Below, piece by piece: positions 12,102 to 23,761 of a stretch of 64,000 nt of DNA. Position numbers and translations under genes: made by a program. The stretch's first letter is position 1. Each line of letters begins with the position of its first letter. The notes under the pieces were generated by a model. It was not told the origin of the DNA, ran no database searches, and worked only from the letters and a program-made list of their open reading frames with translations. The DNA is from Lyophyllum atratum (Eukaryota; Basidiomycota; Agaricomycetes; Agaricales; Lyophyllaceae). The stretch covers positions 3,162,001 to 3,226,000 of the forward strand of contig JACGCN010000001.1 of the NCBI GenBank assembly GCA_014905825.1, given 5' to 3'.

Positions 12102-13906
12102 TTACTTATCTAGTTGGGGGGTATCATGGGCTGGTACTGACATCAGTTCGGGTATATCTTTGGAAAGTGCTGGAGCTTGTGTGGGTACATAGGCCGAAGA
12201 TTTGTAGGGTTGATGAACGGGTGCTCCACGGCCAGCATCAACACATGGACGACAGAATCCTTTGGGAGAATTTAATGACAGTTCTCTCAGGTGCGGACGC
12301 GAAAACACTCACGACCGCCAAGGATGAGCGGCACGTCTTTGTTCTTACAGGAGACGCACTGTATCTGCGTGGCAGATCCTCGATCAGGTTGAGAAACACG
12401 GCGGCGTTTGGTGGCCGCAGTTTGCTCGGCAGCATCGTGGTCTTTTAGCGTTGAAGGGTCGGCTTTCTGCTTAGCGGTAACTCTGCGTTTCGCACGATGA
12501 GCAGTTGTCGTACTTGCTTTGAGAACCTTCATAGTAAATGTGGGCGCAGAAGCCTGGTAATAGTAAGTGAAAATGTTGTACGAATAAAGGCAAAATGGCT
12601 GACAGCTTGAAGTTGACTAAGAAGAGAGCCATGAGAAAGCTGATAGCCCAGATACGCATGCTCCACTGGCTTCTGTCGACTGAGTTAGATATCGTGTCGA
12701 CAAAGGCATGAACAAAAACCTACAAGTTCTTCGAGTTTCAGTCTGTTTTGCTCCATCTTTTGTTCGTTGCCGGCCCATCGTGAAATAGTGTCCCAAACTG
12801 CTAATGGGGTTTTCTTGAGGTGAAATACTACAGTTTGAGGAACTTCTCTGTCTGAGTCGTCTGGCGGCGTCTGCTCAGTCGTTAAATTTCTTGGAGTGGT
12901 GGCCTTCTGGAAAGGAACCGAAGCCTTTATGACAGTGTGTGATGTTGCATCGTTTATAGGGGTGTCCATAATCCGTTGACAAGTAACCAAGCCCCGGGGG
13001 AAAACCCACCGTTCGGATGGCGATTCGCGGAACTCGAGGACCAGGTCAAATTCTTTGACGGGAGCAGGGGAAGGTGGCGTTACTGTCGGGGTAGCTGACG
13101 GCGCGCTTGGTAATGGAGGGATGGTCGACGACGTAGCCAATGAAGGTGTGCCTACTTGGCTGCTTTCAGAAGTAGCAAGAGATTGGATAAGAAGACCAAG
13201 AGTCTTCAATTGCTCAGGGGTAGCCAGTCCGGCAGCGGCGAGTTGGAGTAGATTAGCAAGAATAGGATTTGACGAAGCAGCAGAGTTTACTTGATTGATC
13301 AGAGCCGGAGTAATCGTAGTAACTTCAGTTAATGAAGAAATGAGGGGGGTAGACGAATTCTCTAGCTCAAAGGGTTTTGAGACATTAGCGGACGTCGAAC
13401 GGGGCGGGACATAAGCGCCATATGGTGTGGTGGTCTGCCAAGATCCAGCGGGAGGCTGATAAGAGTATCCGGGTGCAACGTTCGCCTGGGAAGGAAGGTA
13501 GTGGACTTCATAAAAGACTGTATCAGGGAATATGTGTGGTCCGATTTCAAGATCGCACTTTCCACGGTTCTGGATGGTATGGGGCGCGGGCACCTGATCA
13601 GCAGCTTTTGCTCCGCGAGATTTAGTCGAAAATTTTGGGAACGTCGAGAATAACCATTTTTCTCGGGCTGTATGATAAAACTGTCAGAGAAGGTGGATAT
13701 GTAGAGGCTGAGGGGCTCACATTGGCGAAGAGCCTGGATGAGTACACAACTGGAACAAAGGGTGAGCAGCTTCCGAGCAGAGATGAGTTTGTCCCCTACC
13801 TTTCCGATACGCTCTTCTTCTCCTCTTCGTCTTTGTCGTCGTCGAGCTCCCAACCCGGATTCGGACCTACGGGAAGATTGACTGGTGTCGTCGTGGGTCG
13901 GTTCAT
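12102..13906 (-). CDS. unknown nuclear-type protein with C-terminal C2C2 zinc motif
   Basis: Best model: complement(join(12102..12259, 12313..12553, 12604..12672, 12724..13667, 13721..13749, 13800..13906)). It starts MNRPTTTPVNLPVGPNPGWE and every join keeps frame. Early motifs are REKWLFSTFPKFS and DLEIGPHIFPDTVFYEVHYL. A Pro/Ser/Thr linker follows, then a compact region (FDLVLEFRESPSERWVFPRG, VVFHLKKTPLAVWDTISRWA). A basic region (RAKRRVTAKQK, KRRRVSQ) leads to CVSCKNKDVPLILGG joined by a splice to RFCRPCVDAGRG, giving a GATA-like CX2C...CX2C finger. A chromatin or transcription role is plausible from the finger and the basic patch, but the family is not recognised. It converges on the 8929 gene. 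Confidence 0.8.
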
Positions 13907-14054
13907 ACAGAAATCTATTTGGCCTTATTGTCCAGCAACCCCCGAAGGCGTTTATCGGAATCCGTTATCGGATCCCGGTTGTTCTTTCAAAGCTTGACCG
14001 TGACTCCGACTAACTCTTTGCATCTGAACCGCGTCTACTGATTATAACGTGGAG

Positions 14055-16012
14055 ATGACGAGCCGAGTCCGTGAGTAGATTGCTCTGCATCCGTGTTTGC
14101 ATCTAACGTCTGTTGCGTTGTAGAAAAAGGTGGTCCGATTTTCCGGCCAGTTGTGAAGTCGAGAGCACGCCCAGATGTCCGCCAGCCATCTGCTACCACC
14201 GATACTTCCAATGGCACCCAGTATTCCACGCCTCCTTCGTTCCATCCTACCTCTATGCCGCCACCGACGACAACCATGCCATCCGATATGAATTTAATCC
14301 AAAATATAGTCCCAGATCCATCATCACCCAACGTTCTTCCTCTGAATCTCATCGCCCCTCCCGAACCCCCTCGACGTACCCCTTCCCTTGACACCTCAGG
14401 CCCTACCCTTGTGATGTCCAACTCAAATCGCAGCGGTCCGTCTTCCCCTACATTGACGAGCCGACCGACACTTGCCCCTGTCATTCTCAGACCTGCGCCA
14501 CCCTCAATCCTTCCTTCATATCCTACAGCACCTTCAGTGGAACCCAGTATACAAAACTCTTCCAGTACAGTGGTATTATCTCAACTCACGTCTGCTCCTT
14601 CACATATTTTACACCATTCTGGGGCAGAAAATGTACCAACGTCCGCTTTGAATGCAGGAGTAATAATCAAACCCCAAAGGACTACTACGGGTAATAAGCC
14701 TGTCGCCGTTGCATCTGATTCCAATGAAGGCCTCGATGGCGGCCCCGAGGCTGAGGCTATGAAACGGACGAAGCGAAGCAAGAGTACGCGCGCAGGCTCT
14801 ACGTCTAGAAAACCTCCCCCGAAAACGAAGAAAGTTGCGTCAACGTCAAATGTCGAAGGAAGCAATGACGAAACCCCAGAGCCTGCTGAAGGGAAGCGAA
14901 AAAGACGTGCGTCTAGTAGTACCCCGAGGCCGCGGAGATCGCGTGGTCCGTCACTAGCTCCTTACGATCCGGACGCCGATCCTGGGGAAGAAATCGATCC
15001 TACAGTGGTGACCATGGCGTCGCTTTGCAGCGATACGGGCCAGGGACGCGTCAGTCGCAAGGCAGCTGAGATCCTCTCCAATCATGCTGCTTGGAAATCT
15101 CAGAACAGAGAGAAGAGAGCGCGGATGAAGGCTCTCATGGAGCTTAAGAAATATGGTCGAGAGGAGGAAGCAGAAGCGTTGGAAGAAGGCGCTGCTCCTT
15201 CAGAGAAAACCCCCGGGGAGGCTGTTGACGCAGGTCCTTCCAACACTCTTGCAACAAACCCTGCTATAGCAGATGATACCGGCAGTGGATTTGATTACAC
15301 CCAAGATCTGGCAACAAGTCGTTTTAACGTTCAAGTGCGTATCGGGCCAAACGGAGAGACTATCATCGACGAAGACTCGCTTGTGGTTGATCGTACCGAG
15401 GCCGAAGATACTACAAACTATACACACGTTGTTGAGTCGGATCACACAAAGTTTGTAAATTCCGGTTCATATGGGAAACGATACCGGGGCTCTCGCTGGA
15501 GTGCTGAAGAGACGGAACTGTTCTATGACGTGAGCTTTTCGCTTGTGCCATGTCACCCATAGCTAATGTCAGCTTGCTTAGGCCCTTGCTCAATATGGCG
15601 AAAATTATGAACTCATTGCATATGTCCTGCCTGGTCGCGATCGTAAATCGTGCAAGAACAAGTTCAAAGCCGAGGATAAGAAAAATCCTGCAAGAATCAA
15701 TCACTGCCTCAATAACAACATTCCAGTCGGTGCGTATATCATTTTTTCAAACTCGAAATACGAATTTAACAATTACTCATAGATATGGTAACCCTTTCCC
15801 GGATGACTGGGAAGGACTTCTCTGGGCCTGTACCTGAAATTCGCGTTCCAACCCCACAGCCCATCGTTGACTCTGTCGAAGCAATAAATGAACAGGAAAT
15901 CGCTACAGCTGATCATGTTCGCAAAAAGAAACCCAAAAAGTCTTCCCCGGACGATGGGGTACTCGTCGTCGGCGATGCAGATAGTTTTGTGCCTTTCCCT
16001 GATAGTCCGTAA
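14055..16012 (+). CDS. BDP1: TFIIIB B'' subunit (Bdp1), SANT domain
   Basis: Part of TFIIIB, which recruits RNA polymerase III. Model: join(14055..14070, 14124..15529, 15582..15729, 15783..16012). The first exon is only 16 bases; joined to exon 2 it gives MTSRVQKGGPIFRPVVKSRA, the typical conserved start. A long disordered Ser/Pro and Lys/Arg region follows. The SANT domain crosses two introns: RWSAEETELFYD, ALAQYGENYELIAYVLPGRD, RKSCKNKFKAEDKKNP, RINHCLN. The short C-terminal tail carries a KKKPKKS basic patch. The extended SANT region (GSYGKRYRGSRW upstream) fits Bdp1 and not a generic Myb protein. Confidence 0.92.
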
Positions 16013-16235
16013 CGCATTTGAATGGGCCATATCATATGGGATCATGGACATTGAGCAGACTGAACCTTGAGTCTTTGATGAGCAGGTTAATCGTTCGTAA
16101 GTAGAGCGTCGACGCATTCCACTCCTTTGCTGGTCTAGGTCGTTCCTTGCTAAGAATAGCTTAACACCTATGACGTAATGGCGTCAAACCCTTTAAAGTT
16201 GAAACGCGTCCAACTTCCGGCGCGTTCAAGAGAAA

Positions 16236-17429
16236 ATGCCACACAAAATCGTTGTATGCGGAGCAGGATTTCTAGGTACTCCTCGCCATTTGTCTTATAT
16301 GCACCAGATTACTCACTATACAGAAACAGGCTCTAGTATCGCTCGAAACGTTGCCGCATCCGCTTTCAGCGAGAGGCCTCAAATCCAACTCTCCTCGCGT
16401 CATCCCGACAAAATTCATACCGTCTTACAGCATACCATTCCTAGCGATAGACTCCTCCCACCGGTCCCTTTAGACGTAACCAAACCTTCGACATTACCTC
16501 CCGCCTTCAGCGATGCAAACGTAGTCATTTCACTAGTCGGGGTGATGCATGGATCTCCGAAACACTTCGAAGACATTCAGCTGAAAGGCGCAGAGAACGT
16601 GGCGAATGCTTCCAAGGATGTAGGCGCGAAGCTTATCCATTTTAGTTCCATCGGTGCCGATGCGCAGAGTGATATACCTTATTGGAGGACTAAGGGCTTG
16701 GCTGAGGCTTCCATCCTGCGTATTTGCCCGGATGCAACCATCCTTCGTCCAAGCCTTGTGTTTGGACCTGAAGATGACTTCTTTAATGTATGTACTATGT
16801 CTTGATTTTACTCCTGTCCTTGCGTCCATGATTTTCCATGATTTTCACAGAGATTCTCGCGATTGTCAAAATACTTGCCTTTTCTGCCCGTTTTCGGCGG
16901 AGGTAGATCTCTTTTTCAGCCCGTTTACGTTGGCGATCTAGGAAGAGCTGTGGAAATACTTTCAAGGAACGATCCTACTGTCAGAAGCCTCACTGCAGGT
17001 AAAATAATCGAAGCCGGTGGTCCAGAAAGTACCGATTCTTTTGCGCGTTAGGAACCTGACAAGCTGACGTCGCATCTCATCCCTTCACCACTCATAGCAT
17101 TCACCTACAGACAACTGATGGAACTGGTTCTGAAGTATAACAACCGCTATCGTCCCGTGATATCAGTACCATTCCAGGTCGGTCTACTTCAAGGGGCAGT
17201 CCTGGAGAGGTTGCCTGTCAACTTATTCACGGTGACTCGTGCTCAGGTGCAGTCCGTTCTATCAATCTCAGTAATGCTATATTGAGCTGTTCAAAAGGTG
17301 GAACAACTCAAAATGGACAACATTGTAAATCCCGTGCCTTCGACAGAATCCATTTCCTTCCAAGACTTCCTCGAGCAGCATTCTGGCCCTCTAGTATCAG
17401 TACATGATGTTTTACCTACCTATCTTTGA
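16236..17429 (+). CDS. NDUFA9/Coq11-like NAD(P)-binding mitochondrial protein
   Basis: Atypical short-chain dehydrogenase of the NDUFA9/Coq11 group. Model: join(16236..16275, 16330..16787, 16851..17028, 17098..17246, 17298..17429). It starts MPHKIVVCGAGFLG, a dinucleotide-binding glycine motif split by intron 1. Then follow DANVVISLVGVM, LIHFSSIGADAQSDIPYWRTK (family YxxxK-like site), ATILRPSLVFGPEDDFFNRF, GGRSLFQPVYVGDLGRAVE and IIEAGGPE. The C-terminus is the helical family tail. In yeast the Coq11 relative takes part in coenzyme Q biosynthesis; the NDUFA9 relative is a complex I subunit. The length (about 318 residues) favours a Coq11-type protein, but I cannot separate the two without a tree. 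Confidence 0.85.
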
Positions 17430-17616
17430 GATAGAAATAGAAACGCATTTTATTAGACTTTATTACCCAGCGGTCAAACGGTTCCGACAAGGGAGTCAAT
17501 TCTATTTATAGTCCACAAAAGCACAACTTGGCATACGCTTCAACCTTGCCCCTGCTCGCTTTACTCACCGTCCGGCCGGTCTTGCTCGCTAACTGTGAAC
17601 GTTAAAGACAAATACT

Positions 17617-19639
17617 ATGGCGGACGCCAAGACAGAAATCGCTACACCTACCAATGCGGACTCCACCGAGCTAACTGACCGACCTTTCAGTATATTCTCT
17701 ACGGGGGAAAAATGGTTTATTGTCGGCATCATCTCCTTCGCTGGAATATTCAGGTCACAAACATCCTAAGTGTCTTCTTCACGCGATTTGAGATTTTTGC
17801 TTCCACAGTCCGTTGACAGCCAACATATACTTTCCCGCTATACCCACCATCTCTAGAGCGTTTAACAAGTCCACAGAACTCATCAACCTTACGGTCACTA
17901 ATTAATTGTTGGCTCTGTCCGACGCTGAACTTACTCCAAATGGTCCCAAAGGTCACGATGTACATGGTCATGCAAGGCATAGGTTCTTCGGCTCTCTAAT
18001 GTGCAAACTACGATGCTGAAGCTCATGAAGCTCCTATGATATGGGGACCTGTTTCTGATCATCTAGGTCGGCGACCTATTTTCTCGGGCTGCTTGTTGAT
18101 ATTATCACTGTCCTGCGTTGGTCTGGCATTGGTTCCGGTCTCCGCATACTGGCTTCTAATGATTCTGCGGTGCCTACAAGCCGCCGGATCCGCGAGCACT
18201 ATCGCAATAGGTATTTTGATGTGCAAACTCGATGGTTCGGTCATGGTGAAACCTATTCTACGCCAGGTGCTGGGGTCATAGGGGATATTTCTGTTCCCAA
18301 AGAACGAGGAGGCTTTTTCGGTATATACACACTCGGGCCCATGGTACGCTTCCGTCTCAGTGGTATGAAGCAGATCAGACAGATGAAAAGTATTCCAAAT
18401 TGTCAAGGTTGGTCCCGCGATCGGGCCGGTGATTGGTGGTGCGCTTGCTGAACATCTGGGTTGGAGGTAGCACCTGCATTATTCATGAAGATGCAGGTCA
18501 TTTATGTTTTTACAGGTCAATCTTCTGGTTCCTCTGCATTTCGTCTTCAGTATGCTTGTTGATTCTGATATTGTACGTGTTCCATAGTTGAATCCGTGAG
18601 TTTTCAAACTTTCATCACCTCATATACCTGTAGGGTGTTACCGGAGACGTTGCGAAGTCTGGTGGGAGACGGAAGCGTTATCCCCTCCGTCATACACCGC
18701 CCAGTCATACCTATGATCAAACCTAAAGGAGAGCCTTGCTATGACTCTATTCCTAGAGCAAAACCCTCGCGAAATCCATTTCGCTTGCTGGCCCACATTG
18801 ATATCATCATACTATTATCTCTTAACGCAATCGTTTGCGCCGTTTTCTACGCATTCACGGCCACGATCTCCACCCTGTTTGTTGTTGCCTACCCCTATCT
18901 CTCGGAAACGGAAATAGGCCTTTGTTTTTTGGCGATCGGAGGGGGTATGGCTATCGGGAGCAGTTTGAACGGCAAGATACTCGACTGGGAATATCGCGAG
19001 TTTTCGAAGAAATTGACGGTTGGGTCACAGGCGGTGGCCGAGGAGCCATCACAAAAGCACCATGTCTCCAGCAATTTCCCTATCGAAAAGGTGCGATCTG
19101 CAACAATATTTTGAGTGGCCTCACCGCAGCTACTACTGATCTTACAGGCTCGATTGAGGGCCCTCCCTATCCTGATCATGTTGCTTGTTGCATGTTGTGC
19201 TGGTTATGGCTGGTGCGTTGCGAAGCAAGTCAACATTGCGGGGCCATTGATACTCCAGATCCTCGGTACGATATGTCCGCCCTCTTCGGTGCCTGATTTC
19301 GTAGCTAATCACAACGAAGTTGGCTACGTTGCCATCGCTGTTATGAATTCAACGCAAACTTTAATGATAGACCTTTTCCCTGGGCAAGGTTCTTCAATAA
19401 CAGCATGCGTGAGTAGATTCGTATAAACCTATCATTGCCTGATATGATCCTTTTCACAGAACAACCTCATTCGGTGCTCTCTGAGTGCCTTCCTGGTCTC
19501 TGTGATAGATCTTATGCTTCGTGCTTTGGGAGTAGGGTGGACTTATGTACTCCTCGGCGGTGTGTCGTTATTGGGTATACCTCTATTATACCTCGAAATG
19601 AGGATCGGTCCGGCTTGTCGGGCAAAACGACGAGTGTAG
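17617..19639 (+). CDS. MFS multidrug-type transporter (DHA1 family)
   Basis: Twelve-helix drug:H+ antiporter type permease with about nine introns, all of which splice in frame to a TAG at 19637-19639. Seen in order: MADAKTEIATPTNADSTEL cytosolic start; SPLTANIYFPAIPTISRAF (family PLxxNxYxPAxP signature); GPVSDHLGRRPIF (motif A); RCLQAAGSASTIAI; GDISVPKERGGFFGIY; VGPAIGPVIGGALAEHLGWR (antiporter motif C region); LPETLR; a central loop; a second six-helix half; and a basic end, RAKRRV. The reading frame is intact. A 17.5-kb composite insertion begins 4 bases after its stop, so its native 3' UTR and terminator are displaced. The substrate cannot be told. Confidence 0.9.
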
Positions 19640-19643
19640 TTGG

Positions 19644-19655
19644 TGTCGGACAATC

Positions 19656-19658
<3 letters not shown>
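19644..19658 (+). repeat. LINE target-site duplication, left copy
   Basis: TGTCGGACAATCGTT, identical to 37153-37167. It lies immediately before the poly-T tract, as expected for target-primed insertion of a minus-strand LINE. Confidence 0.9.

Positions 19659-19687
<29 letters not shown>
19657..19687 (-). repeat. poly-A tail of LINE (poly-T on plus strand)
   Basis: Uninterrupted run of T on the plus strand, directly after the target duplication; it marks the LINE 3' end and its orientation. Confidence 0.9.
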
Positions 19688-19688
<1 letters not shown>

Positions 19689-19868
19689 ATTCATTAACCC
19701 GCTGGGGCATTGCCCTATGGTGGGTTCGCTATGTACAACTATATACTGATAATCTACGCGTCCTCGTCTATCTAACTGTGGTCCCAGCCATTGTGCAATG
19801 GCATGGGCCCGTGGTGTGCCTGGAACTGGGCTGATGGTCCGTATTATGTCGTGCTGACGCTGTAATGT

Positions 19869-19903
19869 GTAAGTAAGTAAGTAAGTAAGTAAGTAAATAA
19901 ATG
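19869..19903 (+). repeat. TAAG microsatellite in LINE 3' UTR
   Basis: About seven TAAG units degrading to TAAATAAATG. Simple repeats of this kind are common near LINE 3' ends. Confidence 0.8.
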
Positions 19904-19954
19904 ATCAAGGAAAAAGAAAAAGGGGCAGGATATGTGTGTCGCGTTCAGCACCCC

Positions 19955-20877
19955 CTATGTTGCTTGCGTTCTCGGTTCCCTCCGTCTCTCCGTGTGCAGG
20001 TACATGTCACCCAGGGCTTCTTCGAATCGCCGCGTCTCGGTCACAAACATGAAGAGGGCTTTCGTTGCCTTGGGGTCGCTCAAAAGGGTGCCAAGGGCGT
20101 CGGGTCCAGGTCTCACGATTTCGTGCAATCGGGTCCTTTGCTGCTGGTATGCCGGACATTCGAGGAGGAAGTGCTTGACGGTTTCGTCTTTCTCGCGGCA
20201 ACCTGGACATTTCGGGGATTCGATCTTCTTGAACCGGTGGAGGTATTGATTGAGCGGGCAGTGGTTCGCACGCATTTGGAACAGCAGCGCTGCATGTTTT
20301 CGCGGGAGCCCCTTCGTCAGCTGGTGGAATTTCCTCGATGGCAGGCTGGGGTCTATGGCTTTCATCCTCTCGAATCTCGGGGACTTCTTGAACACCTCAT
20401 CTGCCCTCTTTCGTATCTCCTTCTTCTGCCGTCGCCTGATTGCCGCCTTACTGACTGGTAGCGCCCCGGCTAGGAAGGGTAGTGCGAGTCCCACCGTGGT
20501 TTTCCCCTCCGCTGCTTTCTTTGCCTCCTTGTCCGCTCTCTCGTTGCCCGGGATGCCTTTGTGAGCTGGTGTCCAGTAGATTTGCATATGGATATTCGGG
20601 TTTCTCCCTTTGATGCGTTGGATCCCTTGCATGACTTGGTCCACCAGATATCGCGCGGTCCCCGGTCCCGGTTGGGTCAACGCCGCCATCCCTGCTTGGT
20701 TGTCCGTGCCTAACGATGCTGTGCGCACTCCCACCTCCCTTCTGATCAGTTCCATCCCGAGAATCTGCCCCACACATTCGCCTTCGAAAACCGTGTGATC
20801 CTTCTCGGCCCCGATGTGTTTGCGTAGCACCTTCGGCTGTGCGAATCCCCTGTACAACCAGGCTGTACCGGCACATT
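19955..20877 (-). pseudogene. LINE ORF2 C-terminal part: RNase H and CCHC, cut off by KDZ
   Basis: Continuation of LINE ORF2 after the KDZ insertion. It begins near YQCAGTAWLYRGF at the insertion point. RNase H residues seen are the Glu in HTVFEGECVG, the Asp in LGTDNQAGMA, and WTPAHKGIPGNERADKEA with its His and Asp. The first catalytic Asp (YMDGSG) is on the other side of the insertion at about 32030. After the domain come GLPRKHAALLFQMRANHCPL and the CCHC motif CPGCREKDETVKHFLLEC, typical of LINE ORF2 ends. The two halves are one base out of frame when the KDZ element is removed with one duplication copy. The open frame continues by chance into KDZ sequence up to 21121. Confidence 0.85.
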
Positions 20878-20885
20878 GATATATC
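20878..20885 (+). repeat. KDZ target-site duplication, left copy
   Basis: GATATATC, repeated at 31971-31978. The wider match TTGATATATCAA is palindromic, so eight bases is chosen because the terminal inverted repeats then line up from their first base without gaps. Confidence 0.8.
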
Positions 20886-20939
20886 AACCGATTGTTGGGA
20901 GCGCGAAGGCGTGATGTATCATAGGCAGTAGCTACAAGG
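20886..20939 (+). repeat. left terminal inverted repeat of KDZ element
   Basis: Begins AACCGATTGTTGGGAGCGCG; 35 of 54 positions match the reverse complement of the right end, ungapped. The strongest block is GCGTGAT..ATC and GTAG.TACAAGG. Confidence 0.7.
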
Positions 20940-21214
20940 CACGTGCACAGGTCAAACTGGGCCAAATAGGCCGCCTCGTCCAGCAGGTGGGCTGTAGCTC
21001 GCAGCCGTATGGGTTGCGCACGCCAGCTCAGCCAGTAGTCTTTGTCATCAGACACGACGAGCCGTTTCCGATCTATAAATACACTCTGCCTTGACATACG
21101 GAAAATAGTTGCAAAAAACACAGCAATAAAATAACGGAAAACACTCGAGCAATCCTCGAGGATGGCAATTACAAAAAATGTAGCTTCTACGTAGCTAGAT
21201 CACAAGGAATATGA

Positions 21215-22960
21215 CTACCTCTTCACCCTTTTAGCCCTACGTCGTAAATCAGCACGCGAAATCAGAAAGAATATGGTGGCTACATACTTTTGGTTTTCTT
21301 TTCCGGCCGCGCGCTTTCCGAGGACTTTGGGAGCGATTGGAACGCCATTCGCATCCACCGTTTGCTTTCCGTACTCGTCGACGGTCAATGGAATGACATC
21401 TTTTGGAGGTGGTGCCTTGCGAGTTCGCTGCCCTCGTCCCGAGGGTCCGGCATTGTCTTCTTGAATAGGTCCGGAATCAGTGTCGACGGGTGCCGCTGCC
21501 ACTTTTGCCACGGGTTTCTTCTTTGGCGGCACCTTGGACTTGACTTTAGGCGCCGGCGGCTCTTTTGGAGGGAGTGGGGCTGGTCTTTTCTGCAAGCCAG
21601 CGAGGAGTTCGCTCCATTCCTCGGAAGGCGGCGAGAGGGATCGCGGGCGGGGCTCTGATCTCGTTGAGCGGGGTGAGGACGGTGCTGAGAGGGATTCTAA
21701 ATCCTCCTTCGGATACTCCTCTGGTGGGAAATAGAATGTCGTCCCGTCGGGGCACATAATTGGGGCAAACGGGTAGGAGAGAGGAGCTGATGTAGGAATT
21801 TGCAGAATGGAGGCCGCGGGCGCAGGCGGTGGTGCAGTAGCAGCGGGAGCGTGGAGCCCAACAACATCGGTGGGTGGTGGAGTGACGGCGGTTCGTTCCT
21901 GGGGCGTCGACGGGGATGGCAACGGTGCAGTAGATGCAGGGAGCCCACCACCATCGGCGGGTGGTGGAGTGACGGCGATTCGTTCCTGGGGCGTCGACGG
22001 GGATGGCAATGTACTGTCAAGGGATGGCAATGGACTGTCAATTGACGACGCGAAGGAGGGGATAGTCCAAAGACTGGGATCGAGTGTTGCACGCTGCTCT
22101 GGTGTGAGGCTAGACCCAGAGGATACAGGTTCGGATGGGAGCCCGGAAAGGCCCGACGGTCCAGGCACGGGTAAAGTAGATGCCGGATTGCCGCCATCCA
22201 AACAGAGAGCGCGTGAATTACAGGTTTCGGCCGCTGGATGAAAGGTGTCAACTCGAGGCCTTACCAATTGAAATAAAAGGGTTTGACTCACTGAAGCATG
22301 TTTTAACGAACGCGCCATACGGTTCGAGGACCTCGTCATAATGGTTCGGGTGGGCTATTTTGTAGTTGTGTCCCTGCAGGTTCTCTCCGGTGTGATAACT
22401 GAGAAGTTGATGAGCGAAGTTGACAGGGTAGTACGTGCATAACTTACACGATTGTACGGATTTGCCCGCCGTTCGCAGGATCAGGTCCGCCACCCATGAC
22501 CGACCATATCCATCCTGTCTGTCGTCCCATTGATTCGGTAAAGTGTAGAATGGTGTCTGGAACGCTTTTGATAGCCCTGAATGCATTTGTTAGGATTCGC
22601 ACTATATTAGAGATATTTGAGACATACTCTGCATACATCTCATTCGTAGGTTTGACTGCCGGATTCTGTTTCTTGCCGGTGGATTTCATCGCTCGATGCT
22701 GGGTATAGATTGCGTCTTTCACGTCTTGGGGTTCGGCGTCAAAAGCCTCCTTGAGCTGCTGCCTAACCGTTTTTATCGACTTCTTCGGGTCAACGGAGCC
22801 CTCTTGCATCTCGGCCTTGACTGCCGATTGTACTTTCTCTTCATAGAACTTATGCGAGTAGAGTTCGAGGACCTGTGGTGCCAAGGGGTACACACCGGCA
22901 GTTGCCGAGACGGTGTGTAGGGAGGGAGGGGGGGTCCAGTGACGTCTTGTCCGAGTTTTT
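21215..22960 (-). CDS. KDZ cargo gene, 3' part: WFNN-type protein with Pro-rich tail
   Basis: Several exons ending at TAG 21215-21217. The first block reads PLAPQVLELYSHKFYEEKVQ, KKSIKTVRQQLKEAFDAEP and NAFRAIKSVPDTILHFTESM. A splice near 22445 joins GGQIRTIV to SYHTGENLQGHNYKIAHPNH and YDEVLEPYGAFVKTCF. The rest is a long Pro/Ser/Thr-rich segment with two 29-residue repeats, then a basic tail (RGQRTRKAPPPKD, KVLGKRAAGKENQKAKRVKR after the last intron). As I recall, this layout is frequent in Agaricomycete proteins of unknown function. It probably forms one gene with the exons at 23938-24348; the joining exon is not resolved. Confidence 0.65.
21867..22010 (-). repeat. two-copy 87-bp tandem repeat inside cargo gene
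   Basis: Blocks starting at 21867 and 21954 share GGGTGGTGGAGTGACGGCG and the following CCTGGGGCGTCGACGGGGAT with few changes; the period of 87 bases keeps the reading frame (29 residues, STPQER..VTPPP.D). Confidence 0.8.
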
Positions 22961-23073
22961 TCTCCAGCTCGTTAGAGTATTTTTAGACACTGCCATGTGG
23001 TTTATCGATGATCTAATTGCGATGCTGCGCCGTTTTCCTGGTCCTGCCTTCCTCAAAACGACCCTCGCCAGTG

Positions 23074-23761
23074 ATGGGAACGAAGAAGAAGTCGCGTTCA
23101 GTAAGTAGATCTAGGCTCATGAGGCATATAATTTGCTGATCTTGATTTCAGACATCTCAGTTTAATGCGGATAGTACCTCTGCGCTCCTTGAAATACCCT
23201 TCGCCCGAGAACTGCCCAGACGCACCACACACTCCCCGGCCCCTATCCCACCGTGTTCGAATACGATTGAAAACGACGGAGGGGATGCTGGTCAATCTGC
23301 AGAGTTGGTGATATGCGGCGAAATCAGTCTTGTTTCTGACGAGCAAGGAGTTGGAACACACCTTTCTAGTACCGAAGACGACAACCCCCCGACACAGGCC
23401 CCCCCTATTGGACCTTCAAACTCTCGTATCGATCCCTCTTTGGCAGAACTGGAACACCCCCGCCGTCCATCACGGCGTCGAAAAGAAAGGACACCCAGCC
23501 CGGAGCAGTTCATGTGTGCCGACTGCGAGCAAAAAATAGAGAATCGTGATGAATTAGTTGCGTGTAACGGGCCAGGATGTGATCAAAAAGTACGTACCAT
23601 GCTTGCCTCAACTCGAGCCCATGCTTGACATCAACCTATTGTAGTTCCATCTTGCCTGTCGTGGTTTGCTTGAGAAAGTGAAAGGCGGCTGGTTCTGTGA
23701 CGATGTGTGCCGTGAAAGTGCTGGCTTCCGTGTGCGCAAGAGGCGAAGGGAGGCCCACTAG
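23074..23761 (+). CDS. KDZ cargo gene: small PHD-finger protein
   Basis: Model: join(23074..23100, 23152..23589, 23645..23761), about 193 residues, starting MGTKKKSRSTSQFNADS. The N-terminal two thirds is disordered. The C-terminus is a PHD-type zinc finger crossing the last intron: FMCADCEQKIENRDELVACN, GPGCDQKFHLACRGLLEKVK, GGWFCDDVCRES. This gives a C4HC3-like set with the usual Trp before the last Cys pair. PHD fingers read histone H3 tails, so a role in chromatin targeting of the transposon or its silencing is possible (inference). It ends in a basic tail, RKRRREAH. It lies on the opposite strand between exons of the WFNN-type gene. Confidence 0.8.

Noticed and set aside
20886..21121. 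Extension of the LINE RNase H frame to 21121
   Set aside because: This part lies inside the KDZ left end; its residues have no RNase H character, so the open frame there is chance.
21697..22251. Overlapping long frames on both strands in the Pro-rich cargo exon
   Set aside because: Low-complexity, GC-rich repeats open several frames; only the frame with clean splices to the basic tail and the upstream exons was kept.
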